A stretch of DNA of 64,000 nt from Streptomyces hygroscopicus subsp. hygroscopicus (GCF_030269125.1 NZ_BSSM01000019.1:83965-147964), one strand, 5' to 3'. Positions 16,401-25,284 are shown, numbered from the stretch's first letter. Made by a program: numbers and translations. Notes: generated by a model from the letters alone, not told the origin.

Positions 16401-17585
16401 TCACCGGAACGCGTCGAGCCCGGTGAGCGCCTTGCCCAGCACCAGCTGGTGCATCTCGACGGTGCCCTCGTAGGTGAGCACCGACTCGAGGTTGGTCGCG
16501 TGCCGCATCACGGGGTATTCGAGGGAGATCCCGTTGGCACCGAGGATCGTCCGCGCCGTACGGCAGATCTCGATGGCCTCGCGGACGTTGTTGAGCTTGC
16601 CGAAGCTGACCTGCTCCGGGCGCAGCCGGCCGGCGTCCATCCGCCGCCCCAGATGGTGGGCGAGCAGGATTCCCTTGTGCAGTTCGACCGCCATGTCGGC
16701 GAGCTTGGCCTGGGTGAGCTGGAAGCCGCCGATGGGCCGCCCGAACTGCTCCCGGGTCTTCGCGTACTCCACGGCCGCCTCGAAGCTGCTGCGCGCGGCG
16801 CCCATCGCGCCCCAGACGATGCCGTAGCGGGCGTGCGACAGGCAGCTCAGCGGGCCGCGCAGCCCCACGACCTCCGGCAGCACCGCGCTCGCGGGCAGCC
16901 GCACGTCGTCCAGGACGAGCTCACTGGTGACGGAGGCGCGCAGCGACCACTTGTGCTTGATCTCGGGCGCCGAGAAACCGGGCGTGTCCGTCGGCACGAC
17001 GAAGCCGCGGATACCCTCCTCGGTCTGCGCCCAGACGACGGCCACCCCGGCGACCGAGCCGTTGGTGATCCACATCTTGCGCCCGTTGAGCACCCAGTCC
17101 TCGCCGTCCCGCTTGGCGTGGGTCCGCATCGAGGCGGGGTCGGAGCCGTGGTCCGGCTCGGTGAGGCCGAAGCAGCCGATCACCTCGCCGGCGGCCATCC
17201 GCGGCAGCCACTCCTGCTTCTGCTCCTCGCTGCCGAAGCGGTGGATGGCGTACATCGCGAGGGAGCCCTGCACCGAGACCAGCGAGCGGATGCCGGAGTC
17301 GGCCGCCTCCAGCTCCAGGCAGGCCAGACCGTACTGCACGGCCGACGCGCCCGCGCAGCCGTACCCGCTGAGGGACATCCCGAGGGCGCCGATGCCGCCC
17401 AGCTCGCGGGCGAGTTCCCGGATCTGCGGCAGCTCGCCCTTCTCGTACCAGTCGGCGACGTACGGCAGCACGCGGTCGGCCGCCCAGCCGCGGACGGTGT
17501 CCCGGATGGCCAGGTCCTCCGGGTCGAGCAGATCGTCGATCCCCAGCGGGTCGGTGGCGTCGAACGGGGGCAGCTTCGCGGACAT
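16401..17585 (-). CDS. Acyl-CoA dehydrogenase (glutaryl-CoA dehydrogenase-like)
   Basis: 394 aa. The flavin-binding stretch CFGLTEPDHGSDPASM, the ARYGIVWGAMGAA helix and the catalytic Glu in LTYEGTVEMHQL are all present; the TYEGT context is typical of glutaryl-CoA dehydrogenase-like members of the family. Residue-level substrate assignment is not possible here. The ATG at 17585 has GGAGGG upstream. A perfect palindromic operator sits 21-37 bp upstream, so expression is probably controlled by a TetR-type repressor that responds to an acyl-CoA. It is monocistronic, between terminators and the MFS gene. Confidence 0.9.
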   Translation of the reverse strand: MSAKLPPFDATDPLGIDDLLDPEDLAIRDTVRGWAADRVLPYVADWYEKGELPQIRELARELGGIGALGMSLSGYGCAGASAVQYGLACLELEAADSGIRSLVSVQGSLAMYAIHRFGSEEQKQEWLPRMAAGEVIGCFGLTEPDHGSDPASMRTHAKRDGEDWVLNGRKMWITNGSVAGVAVVWAQTEEGIRGFVVPTDTPGFSAPEIKHKWSLRASVTSELVLDDVRLPASAVLPEVVGLRGPLSCLSHARYGIVWGAMGAARSSFEAAVEYAKTREQFGRPIGGFQLTQAKLADMAVELHKGILLAHHLGRRMDAGRLRPEQVSFGKLNNVREAIEICRTARTILGANGISLEYPVMRHATNLESVLTYEGTVEMHQLVLGKALTGLDAFR

Positions 17586-17605
17586 GGGACACCCTCCGGT
17601 ACTAA

Positions 17606-17622
17606 AACTAGCAGCGCTAGTT
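17606..17622. promoter_or_regulatory. Palindromic operator upstream of the acyl-CoA dehydrogenase
   Basis: AACTAGC-AGC-GCTAGTT is a perfect 7-bp inverted repeat with a 3-bp spacer, 21 bp from the start codon and close to where the -10 must lie. Its size and symmetry fit TetR-family repressors of fatty-acid catabolism. Confidence 0.7.
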
Positions 17623-17672
17623 ACGGCTTCGCAGCCGACGTTACGGGGCAGTTTCCCGCACGTCCAGAGGGG

Positions 17673-19475
17673 TCAGGCGGAGACCCGCGGCTTCTCGGCG
17701 GGACGCGGGGCGGGTACCTCGGCCGCGAGCGGCCCGGCGTCGCCCGGCACGGGACCGGCGACCGGCGGCACGGCGTCCGCTTCCGAACCCCCCGGCAGGG
17801 TCTTCGGCACGGCACCGCCCCGCACCGCCCCCGGCCCGTCACCGCCCCGCACGGCCTCCGGCTCGGCGCCGCCCGGCACCGTCCCCGTGTCCGCCTCCGC
17901 GCCGCCCGGCACCGTCCCCGTGTCCGCCTCCGCGCCACACTGCATGATCCGCGGCAGCCGCAGCGCCATCACCGCGCCCAGCAGCAGCAGGCCCGCGCTC
18001 ACCAGCAGCGTCAGGTGCAGCCCGTGCACGAAGGAGTCCCGCGCCACCTGGCGCAGCGCCGCCCCGGCCGGGCCGCCGAGCCGGTCGGCGACGTCGTAGG
18101 CCTCGCCCAGCGAGTGCCCGGCGGCGGCCGCGTCGGGGGCGGAGACGCCGGGGACCGAGCGCAGCCGGGGCGTGTAGGCGGCGTTCATCACGCTGCCGAG
18201 CAGCGCGATGCCGATGCCGGCGCCCAGCTGGTACGAGGTCTCGCCGATCGCCGCCGCGCCGCCGGCCCGGTCCGCCGGAGCCTCGCTGAGCATCGACTCG
18301 TAGGCGCCGAACAGCGTGGTCTCCAGGCCGAAGCCGAGCAGTACGAAGCCGGACAGCAGCAACGGCGCGTTGTCGGTGCCGCCCATCGCGGTCAGGGTCA
18401 GCACGGCGGCCGCCGTCAGGCAGAACCCGGCGGCAACCATCCGGCGCGGCCCGAACCGGCGCAGCACGCGCGCGCCCAGCAGGCCCGCCGCCATCGCCGC
18501 CACGGTCAGCGGCAGCAGCCGCAGTCCGGTGGCGAGCGGCGAGAGGCCGAGCACCAGCTGGAGGTACTGCGCGGCGATCAGCTCCAGGCCGACCAGGGCG
18601 AGCATCGCCAGCACGATGCAGCCCACCGAGGTGCTGAAGGCGGCCCTGCGGAACATGCGCAGGTCCACCAGCGGATGCGGCAGCCGCCGCTGGCGGCGCA
18701 CGAAGACGACGAGGAGGGCCGCGCCGGCCAGCAGCGGCAGCAGGGTCAGCGGGCTCGCGGGGGCCTCGCCGCCGCCGAGCCGCTTGACGCCGAGGACGAC
18801 GCCGAACAGCCCGGCCGCCGCCATCACCGCGCCGGTCACGTCCCAGGGGCCGTCGGCCCCGCCCCGGGACTCGGGCAACAGCATCCGCCCGACGGGGAGG
18901 CTGATCAGCATCAGCGGGATGTTGATCAGGAAGACCGAGCCCCACCAGAAGTGCTCCAGCAGGAAGCCGCCCAGCAGCGGGCCGACCGCCGCGCCGACCG
19001 CGGCGACCGCGCTCCACACGCCGATGGCGAGCGCGCGCTCGCGCCGGTCGGGGAAGGACTGGCGCAGGATCGACAGGGTCGCGGGCATGATCATGGCGCC
19101 GCCGACGCCGAGCAGGGCACGGGCGAGGATCAGCACCTCGGCCGTGTGCGCGCACGCCGCCACGGCGGAGGCCACGCCGAAGAGGCCGTAGCCGAGCAGG
19201 AGGACCCGTCTGCGTCCGACGCGGTCGCCGAGGGTGCCGAAGAGGATCAGCAGCGAGGCGCAGACCAGCGGGTAGACGTCGACGATCCAGAGCAGCTGGA
19301 CGGCGCCGGGCCGCAGGTCCTCGCTGACCGCGGGGACCGCCACGTGCAGCACGGTCGCGTCGAGGGCGACGAGCAGCAGGCTGACGCAGAGGACGACGAG
19401 GACGACCCAGCGGTTGGCACCGGGCCCGGTCGCCCGACCCCGCGGCCGGACATCGGCCGTGGTCGTCCCGGACAT
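17673..19475 (-). CDS. MFS drug-exporter-like protein (DHA2 family, 14 TM) with a repeat tail
   Basis: 600 aa from the ATG at 19475 (GGGAGG seven bases upstream). TM1 carries LDATVLHVAVPA, the DHA2 motif LDxTxxNVALP with His for Asn; GDRVGRRR is motif A, and a motif C-like segment (GVWSAVAAVGAAVGPLLGG) follows. About 14 membrane helices end near residue 520. The remaining 80 residues are Gly/Pro/Ala/Glu-rich and cytosolic, including two exact copies of an 11-residue unit. Proton-driven export of an unknown toxic or antibiotic compound is inferred from the family. No TetR gene is adjacent. Confidence 0.88.
   Translation of the reverse strand: MSGTTTADVRPRGRATGPGANRWVVLVVLCVSLLLVALDATVLHVAVPAVSEDLRPGAVQLLWIVDVYPLVCASLLILFGTLGDRVGRRRVLLLGYGLFGVASAVAACAHTAEVLILARALLGVGGAMIMPATLSILRQSFPDRRERALAIGVWSAVAAVGAAVGPLLGGFLLEHFWWGSVFLINIPLMLISLPVGRMLLPESRGGADGPWDVTGAVMAAAGLFGVVLGVKRLGGGEAPASPLTLLPLLAGAALLVVFVRRQRRLPHPLVDLRMFRRAAFSTSVGCIVLAMLALVGLELIAAQYLQLVLGLSPLATGLRLLPLTVAAMAAGLLGARVLRRFGPRRMVAAGFCLTAAAVLTLTAMGGTDNAPLLLSGFVLLGFGLETTLFGAYESMLSEAPADRAGGAAAIGETSYQLGAGIGIALLGSVMNAAYTPRLRSVPGVSAPDAAAAGHSLGEAYDVADRLGGPAGAALRQVARDSFVHGLHLTLLVSAGLLLLGAVMALRLPRIMQCGAEADTGTVPGGAEADTGTVPGGAEPEAVRGGDGPGAVRGGAVPKTLPGGSEADAVPPVAGPVPGDAGPLAAEVPAPRPAEKPRVSA
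17866..17936. repeat. Two tandem 33-bp units in the MFS tail
   Basis: Units 17866-17898 and 17899-17931 are identical and encode GAEADTGTVPG twice. A third copy begins but diverges after five bases. Confidence 0.85.
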
Positions 19476-19731
19476 GTACGTACCTCCCAGATCTTCCCTC
19501 GCGTGGGGCGCCGCGACAGGGGCTCCCTTGTCGTACGGCCGGGAAGAACGGTGTCCCCGGCCCGCGCTTGACCCACGGGGATGGCTCGTCAGCCTACGCG
19601 AGTCCGTCGCGGCCACACGTGGCGGACCTCTCACCCGACGGAGGGAACCCTTGTGGGGTACACCACGTCGCACCGGCTTGACCGCGCCCCGGCGAGCGGT
19701 CCGTTCCCCCGTCCGGTCGATAATCGAGCCC

Positions 19732-21060
19732 GTGACCGACCTGAGGACCGGCGTGGCCGCACCCCACGCCCCGCCCCCCGTCCCGCCCTCCGCATCGCTG
19801 CCGCGCCGGGCGGTGCCGGCCGTCCTCGGCTACGCGGCGGTCCGCGCTCTCGGGCTCGTGGTGCTGGCGGTGTGGAGCGCCGCGCGCGGCAAGAGCGCGC
19901 TGACGCTGCTGAGCGCGCGCTGGGACTCCCTCTGGTACGCACGGGTCGCCGAACTGGGCTACGGCTACCAGGTGCGGCTGCCGAACGGCGACGTCCACTC
20001 GAACCTGGCGTTCTTCCCGCTGCTGCCCTGGCTGGAGCGACTGCTGCACGCGGCCACCCCGCTGTCGTACGCGCACGCGGGACTCGTGGTGAGCCTCGTG
20101 GCCTCGCTCGCAGCGGCGGCGGGGATCTTCGCGGTGGCCGACCACCTGTACGGGCCACGGGTGGGTGTGTGCGCCGTACTCCTGTGGGCCGTCCTGCCGG
20201 TCGCGGCCGTGCAGTCGATGGCGTACAGCGAGTCGCTGTTCACGGCACTGGCGGCCTGGGCGCTGTACGCGGTGCTGACCGGGCGCTGGGTGAGCGCGGG
20301 CCTGCTCGCGGCGCTCGCGGGCCTGACCCGGCCGGTGGGCGGTGCGGTGGTGGCGGCGGTGTGGGTCGCGGCCGCGGTCTCGTTCGTGCGGGACCGAAGC
20401 GCGGCGCGCGCGGACGGCGCCCGACCGCCGACACGCGCCCCCTCTTGTTCCACCGCTCCCCCGTCGTCCACCGCTCCCCCGTCGTCCACCGCTCCCCCTT
20501 CGCCTTCCACCGCTCCCCCGTCGTCCACCGCGGCCCGTTCGTCCACCGCGGCCCGTTCGTCCACCGTGCGCCGTCTCCTCGGCATGGCCGTCGCTCCGCT
20601 CGGCGCGGCCGGCTACGTCCTGTGGGTCGGCCACCGCACCGGCAAGGGCCCGCTCGGCTATCTGGACGTGCAGGCCGGTTGGCGCAACGGCTTCGACGGC
20701 GGGTACGCCTTCGCGCGCTTCGTCGCCGAGAAGTTCACGTCTTTCCCCGGCGCGCTCGCCGGCGTCGGCCTGATCGTCGGCGTCGCGCTGCTGCTCTGGC
20801 TCTATGTCACCGGCGTGCGCCGGGGCCAGCCGCTCGGACTGCTCGTGTACACCGGCGTCGTGCTCGCGCTCGCGCTGTGCGCGTCGAGCTACTTCGGGTC
20901 CAAGCCCCGGCTGCTGCTGCCCGCCTTCCCGGTCCTCTTCCCTCTCGCCGCCGCGCTCGCCCGGCTGCGGACCCCCCGATCCGCCCTGGTCACGGCCGGG
21001 TTGGCGATCGTCTCGGCGGTCTACGGGGCGTTCTGGCTGAACGGCTCGGGGCCTCCGTGA
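19732..21060 (+). CDS. PIG-V-like membrane mannosyltransferase
   Basis: 442 aa from a GTG at 19732; the frame is open further upstream, but the homologous start VTDLRTG and the divergent promoter gap argue for this one. About ten membrane helices are seen. SARWDSLWYARVAELGY early on, FFPLLPWLERLL, QSMAYSESLFTALAAWALYAV and GLTRPVGGAVVAA match the Streptomyces family related to eukaryotic PIG-V mannosyltransferases, which use a lipid-linked mannose donor on the outer face of the membrane. A Ser/Thr/Pro low-complexity insert encoded by 18-bp repeats interrupts a loop between helices (about residues 235-285). Acceptor unknown. Confidence 0.8.
   Translation: MTDLRTGVAAPHAPPPVPPSASLPRRAVPAVLGYAAVRALGLVVLAVWSAARGKSALTLLSARWDSLWYARVAELGYGYQVRLPNGDVHSNLAFFPLLPWLERLLHAATPLSYAHAGLVVSLVASLAAAAGIFAVADHLYGPRVGVCAVLLWAVLPVAAVQSMAYSESLFTALAAWALYAVLTGRWVSAGLLAALAGLTRPVGGAVVAAVWVAAAVSFVRDRSAARADGARPPTRAPSCSTAPPSSTAPPSSTAPPSPSTAPPSSTAARSSTAARSSTVRRLLGMAVAPLGAAGYVLWVGHRTGKGPLGYLDVQAGWRNGFDGGYAFARFVAEKFTSFPGALAGVGLIVGVALLLWLYVTGVRRGQPLGLLVYTGVVLALALCASSYFGSKPRLLLPAFPVLFPLAAALARLRTPRSALVTAGLAIVSAVYGAFWLNGSGPP
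20449..20566. repeat. Degenerate 18-bp tandem repeats in the mannosyltransferase gene
   Basis: Six to seven copies of TCCACCGCTCCCCCGTCG and variants encode a (S-T-A-P-P-S)-type loop. Later copies shift to TCCACCGCGGCCCGTTCG. The reading frame is kept. Confidence 0.85.
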
Positions 21061-21298
21061 TCCACCCCGGCCGCCCGATGACACCCCGGAGAATTGCGGC
21101 CGAGGACCGGGTTAACGCATTTATAAGTGCCATATAAACAACACCCGGCATGATCAAAGGAATTACAGAGGACGGCCTCGCGCGATTGCGTAATCCGGTG
21201 AAATTCGGCCGCCCTTGAGAGGTTTCCCACATCACATCGTCATCACAAAGCCGCTGCTTCGACCGGGACCACAGCTCACTCGCTGTAACGTCGATTGG

Positions 21299-22324
21299 GT
21301 GCGTACCGAACGGAACCTCACCCGGCGTCTGGACCGGGTGTTCGCCAGGCTGGACCGCGAGCCGGAACGGCCGGCCCATATCGACGTGCCGGTGATGAGC
21401 CGGCACCGGGTCGTGCTGTTCTCCGCGACCCTCGCCTTCTACCTGGCGATCGTGTGGGCCGTGGTGACCACCTCCTGGCTCGTCCGGCTCGACTGGCAGG
21501 TCATGTTCTTCCGGCCGTACCAGCAGTGGCCGCAGATCCACGCCTTCCTCGACTATTACGTGGTGCTCGGCCAGCGCGGCCCCACCGCCGTGATGGTCGC
21601 GGCCTGGCTCGGCTGGCGCTCCTGGCGGCAGCACACGCTCCGTCCGCTGCTCACCCTCGCCACCTCGCTCCTGCTGCTGAACGTCACGGTCGGCGCCGCC
21701 AAGTACGGCATGGGGCGGCTCGGTCCGCACTACGCGACCGTGATCGGCTCGAACGAGATGGTCCGGGGCGGCGATATATTTCCCAGCGGCCACACCGCCA
21801 ACGCGGTGGTCACCTGGGGCATCCTGGCCTATCTGGCCTCCACCCCCCACGCCCGCCGCTGGCTTTCGGCGGTCTCCGCGATCACCTCGCTCGGCGTCGG
21901 CCTCACCACCGTCTACCTCGGTACGCACTGGCTCAGCGACGTGCTCCTCGGCTGGGCCGCCGGCCTGCTGATCCTGCTCGCCCTGCCCTGGTTCGAGCCG
22001 CTGATCGCCCGGACCGAGGTGTGGCTGTTCGACCTGCGCGACCGCTGGCGCGCCCGCCGCAGCCGGCCCGTGCCCGAACCGGTCCGCCCCGTCGCCCCGG
22101 TGGTGTTCACCTCGCCGCGCGGCGCCCCGGCCGAACAGTCCGCACCGGCCCGCGAGCCGGTCTCCTCGACCCGCGCCTCCCGGGGCCTGGCGCACCTGGC
22201 GCCCGGACCGCACACGGCCCGCTCGGAACGCAGCCCGGTCACCCCGGTGGGCCCCCGCCGCCCGCCGGGCGCCGACCGGGCACCGCGCGGCACCTCCCCG
22301 GCCCGCCCCCTCACCGGCGGCTGA
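21299..22324 (+). CDS. PAP2-family phosphatase
   Basis: 341 aa from a GTG at 21299 (VRTERNLTRRLDRVFARLD). Six membrane helices carry a PAP2 active site: KYGMGRLGP (a degenerate KxxxxxxRP), FPSGHTANA and VYLGTHWLSDVLLGW (SRxxxxxHxxxD type, with the catalytic His). Such enzymes remove phosphate from lipid phosphates such as undecaprenyl diphosphate or phosphatidate. The C-terminal 100 residues are Pro/Arg-rich and cytosolic. No clear ribosome site precedes the GTG; a TTG at 21215 is the alternative. The gap 21061-21298 is unusually AT-rich for this genome and carries no gene I can support. Confidence 0.87.
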   Translation: MRTERNLTRRLDRVFARLDREPERPAHIDVPVMSRHRVVLFSATLAFYLAIVWAVVTTSWLVRLDWQVMFFRPYQQWPQIHAFLDYYVVLGQRGPTAVMVAAWLGWRSWRQHTLRPLLTLATSLLLLNVTVGAAKYGMGRLGPHYATVIGSNEMVRGGDIFPSGHTANAVVTWGILAYLASTPHARRWLSAVSAITSLGVGLTTVYLGTHWLSDVLLGWAAGLLILLALPWFEPLIARTEVWLFDLRDRWRARRSRPVPEPVRPVAPVVFTSPRGAPAEQSAPAREPVSSTRASRGLAHLAPGPHTARSERSPVTPVGPRRPPGADRAPRGTSPARPLTGG

Positions 22325-22368
22325 CGGCCCGGCGGGCTCCGGTACGCACCCCGGCCCACGCCATGGCG

Positions 22369-22402
22369 AAGGCCCCGCTCCCCTTCCCGGGAGCGGGGCC
22401 TT
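22369..22402. terminator. Bidirectional terminator between the PAP2 and I78 genes
   Basis: A perfect 14-bp stem (22369-22382 with 22389-22402) with a 6-base loop starts 45 bp after the PAP2 stop and ends 23 bp before the convergent I78 stop. Confidence 0.85.
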
Positions 22403-22424
22403 CGTCATGTCCACGCTGGTGCGG

Positions 22425-22640
22425 TCAGCCCTTCCAGGAGCGGGCCACCCGGCCGTCCCGCACCTCGAAGTTGAGCCGCCCGACCCGGTACTCCATGGTG
22501 ATGATCGCGCCCGGCGGCAGCGACCGCACGGTCGACCAGCCACGCTCCCGGGCGAGCCGTTCGGCCTGCTCGGCGTCGAGGCCGACGTACCCGTCCGGGC
22601 TGTCCTGGGGCTCCGCCGGCGGAGTGGGAATCGGTGCCAT
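22425..22640 (-). CDS. Proteinase inhibitor I78-family protein
   Basis: 71 aa, right for the I78 family. The core EQAERLARERGWSTVRSLPPG, then ITMEYRVGRLNFEVRDGRVARSWKG, matches inhibitor I78, which folds like a potato-inhibitor I loop and binds serine proteases. No signal peptide is visible, so a cytosolic role is likely. The start is an ATG at 22640. Two streptogrisin genes lie 15 kb away, but nothing links them directly. Confidence 0.82.
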   Translation of the reverse strand: MAPIPTPPAEPQDSPDGYVGLDAEQAERLARERGWSTVRSLPPGAIITMEYRVGRLNFEVRDGRVARSWKG

Positions 22641-23138
22641 ACGACCACGCTAGGACGACACACGCGGTGACGGAAGCCGGGCGCGGCAGGGTAAGAGCAA
22701 GATCAGACTCCCGTCACACTTCTGTCACAGCTTCCGGGGGATCGTTTCGATCGAACTCCCTCACCCGATCGGATGTTTCCGTACCGCCCGACGGGGGATT
22801 CGAACAGAATTCCCGCATGTCGCGACGCTCCCTCGAATTACCCGGCGGAAAGTGCCTCGGCGAGGATCGGGACGGGTCCCCGGAAGCCTGATTCCCCGGA
22901 GGCAATCCGGCGCTATGCCACGGAGCTGACGGCCCATGGGAAATTTCACGGATTCCGCACATCCCGGCGCGCGGCGGCGGACACCGGTCCGGGACCGGCA
23001 GGCGTCGCACCCTCCCCCGCGGCGCGACTTCAGACCCGCGCCGTTCGACCCGCGCCCTCCGGCCCATACCGCGCGGGCCCCCCGGCCGGAGCCGAGGGGC
23101 CGTTCACAGGGAGGCGCGACGCCGCGGTCGCCGTCGGC
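22641..23138. other. Intergenic region between the I78 and Rpf-like genes
   Basis: About 500 bp without a supportable gene. The part at 22700-22960 is AT-richer than average and probably holds the I78 promoter. A short GGCCCC/GGGGCC hairpin at 23076-23101 may terminate the Rpf-like transcript. Open frames across it lack Streptomyces third-position bias. Confidence 0.5.
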
Positions 23139-23792
23139 TCAGAAGGTCAGGTGCGTTCCGGGGACGATGAGGTCGGGGTCGTTGCCGACGACGGCCCTGT
23201 TGGCCGCGTAGAGGCGGTGCCAGTCGACGCCGTGCCGTGCGGCGATCCCGGACAGGGTGTCGCCCTCGCGCACGGTGTAGCCGCCCGTGCCCCGGGACGG
23301 GTGTCGCTGGGTCTTCGGCGCCTTCGGCGTCGTCGAGGTCCGGGAAGGGGCCGGCCGCTTCGTCGTGCTGCCCTTGTCGAGGCTCACCTGGGAGGGGGCG
23401 GAGCCCATGGCTCCCGCGCGCCCGGCGCAGACCGGCCAGGCGCCCCAGCCCTGGGCCCGCTGGACCCGCGTCGCGACGGCGATCTGCGCGCTCCTGGAGG
23501 CCCGGTCGGCCGTGGGGGCGTACGCGGCGCCGCCGTACGCGCGCCAGGTGTGGGCGGAGAACTGAAGTCCGCCGTAGTAGCCGTTGCCGGTGTTGATGTG
23601 CCAGTTGCCGCCGCTCTCGCACCGGGCGATGCGGTCCCACACCCCGTTGTCCGCGGCGGCGGCGCTGCCGGTCGCGGCCAGCAGTCCCAGCGGGGCCAGC
23701 AGCGCGGCGCCGGCGAGTGCGGCCGTCGTACGGCCCCTGCGGGCGCTGTCGTCACGGGCGGTGGTACGGCTGGTATCGGCACACTCGGACAT
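23139..23792 (-). CDS. Resuscitation-promoting factor-like cell-wall hydrolase with LysM
   Basis: 217 aa. A long positively charged signal peptide (GRTTAALAGAALLAPLGLLAA, cut near AAAAD) precedes an Rpf/transglycosylase-like domain. That domain has the catalytic Glu in WDRIARCESGGNWHINTGNGYYGGLQF and two further cysteines, one early and one in WPVCAGR. A Ser/Thr/Lys/Pro linker leads to a LysM domain (YTVREGDTLSGIAARHGVDW to the C-terminus). Rpf enzymes cut peptidoglycan glycan strands and promote germination or growth restart. The ATG at 23792 has GAGGGAG five bases upstream, directly after a strongly structured leader. Confidence 0.92.
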   Translation of the reverse strand: MSECADTSRTTARDDSARRGRTTAALAGAALLAPLGLLAATGSAAAADNGVWDRIARCESGGNWHINTGNGYYGGLQFSAHTWRAYGGAAYAPTADRASRSAQIAVATRVQRAQGWGAWPVCAGRAGAMGSAPSQVSLDKGSTTKRPAPSRTSTTPKAPKTQRHPSRGTGGYTVREGDTLSGIAARHGVDWHRLYAANRAVVGNDPDLIVPGTHLTF

Positions 23793-24331
23793 GTAACTCC
23801 CTCTCGGACAACCCGGGTTCCCCCGGGCGGAGCGCGTCATCCCGCGCAGGACCGCGGTTCGTCGCGCCCGCCCCGTCCGTGCCCCCGGTGCCGGCGATGA
23901 CGCGATGCCGGCGCCGGGTGACGGACGAACCCGAGCGGTGCTCGTTGCACACGGCGGAGGAATGTAGGGAACGCGGGCGCCGGACATCAACCAAATGACC
24001 GTCGTGCCAGGCCAGTTGACGGTTACCGTCGGTATCGGCGATTTCCGGACACCCACTACATCCACTGATTTACCGACTTCTCACCCCTGCCGGACGTCTT
24101 CCTGTGAGCCACCTCACCCGTTCAAGCGGCTTGACCTGACGGCGAGTTGACAGGGAGTGGCCGATTCCGTACCGAAGGTGACCCTGCGCGGCGGTTGGTT
24201 CGAACCGGTGCTCCGCCATGCGTGACCCCCACCACAGGACGCCCGTTGTCTTCTTCATGAGCCCGGAACCCTGGGGCTCATCGGCCGGGAGCCACCCGAC
24301 CGGTCCAGCACGCATCCCAAGGGAGCCACCC
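23793..24331. promoter_or_regulatory. Divergent intergenic region with a structured 5' leader of the Rpf-like gene
   Basis: Nothing codes here. On the minus strand the 150 bases before the Rpf-like start (about 23800-23950) fold strongly by eye: TCCGT...ACGGA closing an inner CGCCGGC/GCCGGCA-type stem, then CCCGGG...CCCGGG just before the Shine-Dalgarno. A riboswitch (c-di-AMP, ydaO type) is known before Streptomyces rpfA, but I could not find the conserved ydaO core, so this is only a candidate structured leader. The remainder, to 24331, should hold promoters for both genes. Confidence 0.4.
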
Positions 24332-25114
24332 GTGCCGCGCATGCTCGACGTCAGTGACGCCGTACGCGCCGAGATCGGCGACGAAGAAGCCGACCGGCTG
24401 CTCGCCGGAGAGAACGCCCCGGGCAGTTACGACTGCACGTCCTGCCGCACCCCGGGCGACTCCGAGCAGGAGCGCACCAGCACCGTCCTCTTCGTCGGCG
24501 AGGAGACCGCGGTCCTCGCCTTCGCCCACGCCAGCTGCCTGCCCTCGCAGGTCGTCCAGGTCACCGAGGAGCAGTTGCAGGGCGCCGTCCGCTCCATCGG
24601 CGCGCAGTTCGACGGCGGCGAGCCGGAACGCCCCGCGCCCGAGCAGGCGGTGCTCGGCGTGACCAGCGGACTCGTCCTGATCGAGGGCGAGTTGCACCCC
24701 GCGCTGGTGGTCGAGCCGACCTCGCCCATCGTGCGTCCGGGCACCGCCGGCCTCGGGGACGACTTCCTGCCGCTCCTCGTCGAGCAGGGCTTCATGCCGG
24801 TGACCGAGCTGGTCGCGGTGCCACCGGTGCTGCACGGCTGGTCGGTGCTGCTGGCCGTGGGCCAGCTGCACGCGGTCCTCCAGCCGGGCCCGCCCGGCGG
24901 CCACCCGGTCGCCTGGTGGCAGGCCCACCAGCCGCTCCAGGTCACCGACGGCTGGCGGGCCGCGGCCAACAAGCACCAGCAGGTGCTGATGTTCGCCGCG
25001 CCGGTGGGCTCCATCGGCCGCCAGCCGCGCGAGGACCTGCTGCGGGACTCGCTCGACAAGGCCGCCGCCAACGGCAGGTTGGTGGCGGCGGCGCTGCCGC
25101 TCGCGGGGACCTGA
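24332..25114 (+). CDS. Conserved hypothetical protein (Streptomyces)
   Basis: 260 aa from a GTG at 24332 with GGGAG six bases upstream. The N-terminal half has a CxxC-like pair (YDCTSCRTPGD) and an isolated Cys in HASCLPSQ. The rest alternates strands and helices with no signal or membrane segment. I do not recognise a domain. High third-position GC and the clean ribosome site make the gene real. It is divergent from the Rpf-like gene and followed by another small hypothetical gene. Confidence 0.75.
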   Translation: MPRMLDVSDAVRAEIGDEEADRLLAGENAPGSYDCTSCRTPGDSEQERTSTVLFVGEETAVLAFAHASCLPSQVVQVTEEQLQGAVRSIGAQFDGGEPERPAPEQAVLGVTSGLVLIEGELHPALVVEPTSPIVRPGTAGLGDDFLPLLVEQGFMPVTELVAVPPVLHGWSVLLAVGQLHAVLQPGPPGGHPVAWWQAHQPLQVTDGWRAAANKHQQVLMFAAPVGSIGRQPREDLLRDSLDKAAANGRLVAAALPLAGT

Positions 25115-25284
25115 GCCGCGCGCAAAGGAAGGTCGCGAAACCGCATCCCTTCCCGTGCGCCGTCGTTTGGACATACGTGCACGCATACGACACTTCGCCC
25201 CGACGGTCCTCGTTCTCCTCCGTTCCGTCCGCCCGGACGGGGCAGGAAGGGGCGGGTGGTGCCTCGGCCACGCCCATCTTCGAC

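Noticed and set aside
16317..19571. 1084-residue + strand frame across the acyl-CoA dehydrogenase and MFS genes
   Set aside because: Composed of Arg/Gly/Gln-rich shadow translation; both minus-strand genes are clear.
20449..20566. CRISPR-like array
   Set aside because: The 18-bp units are adjacent without spacers and stay in frame with the surrounding gene.
21021..21230. 69-residue minus-strand ORF in an AT-rich gap
   Set aside because: Overlaps the end of the mannosyltransferase gene, no ribosome site, and no Streptomyces codon bias.
22714..23067. 117-residue minus-strand ORF between the I78 and Rpf-like genes
   Set aside because: No recognisable motif, weak third-position bias and AT-rich promoter-like content.
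23793..24000. ydaO (c-di-AMP) riboswitch before the Rpf-like gene
   Set aside because: Position and structure are suggestive, but the conserved core I know is not seen; kept only as an unclassified leader.
24185..24217. tRNA-like T-loop (GGTTCGAACC) followed by a CTCCGCC end
   Set aside because: No matching acceptor 5' arm or anticodon arm is found about 70 bases away on either strand.
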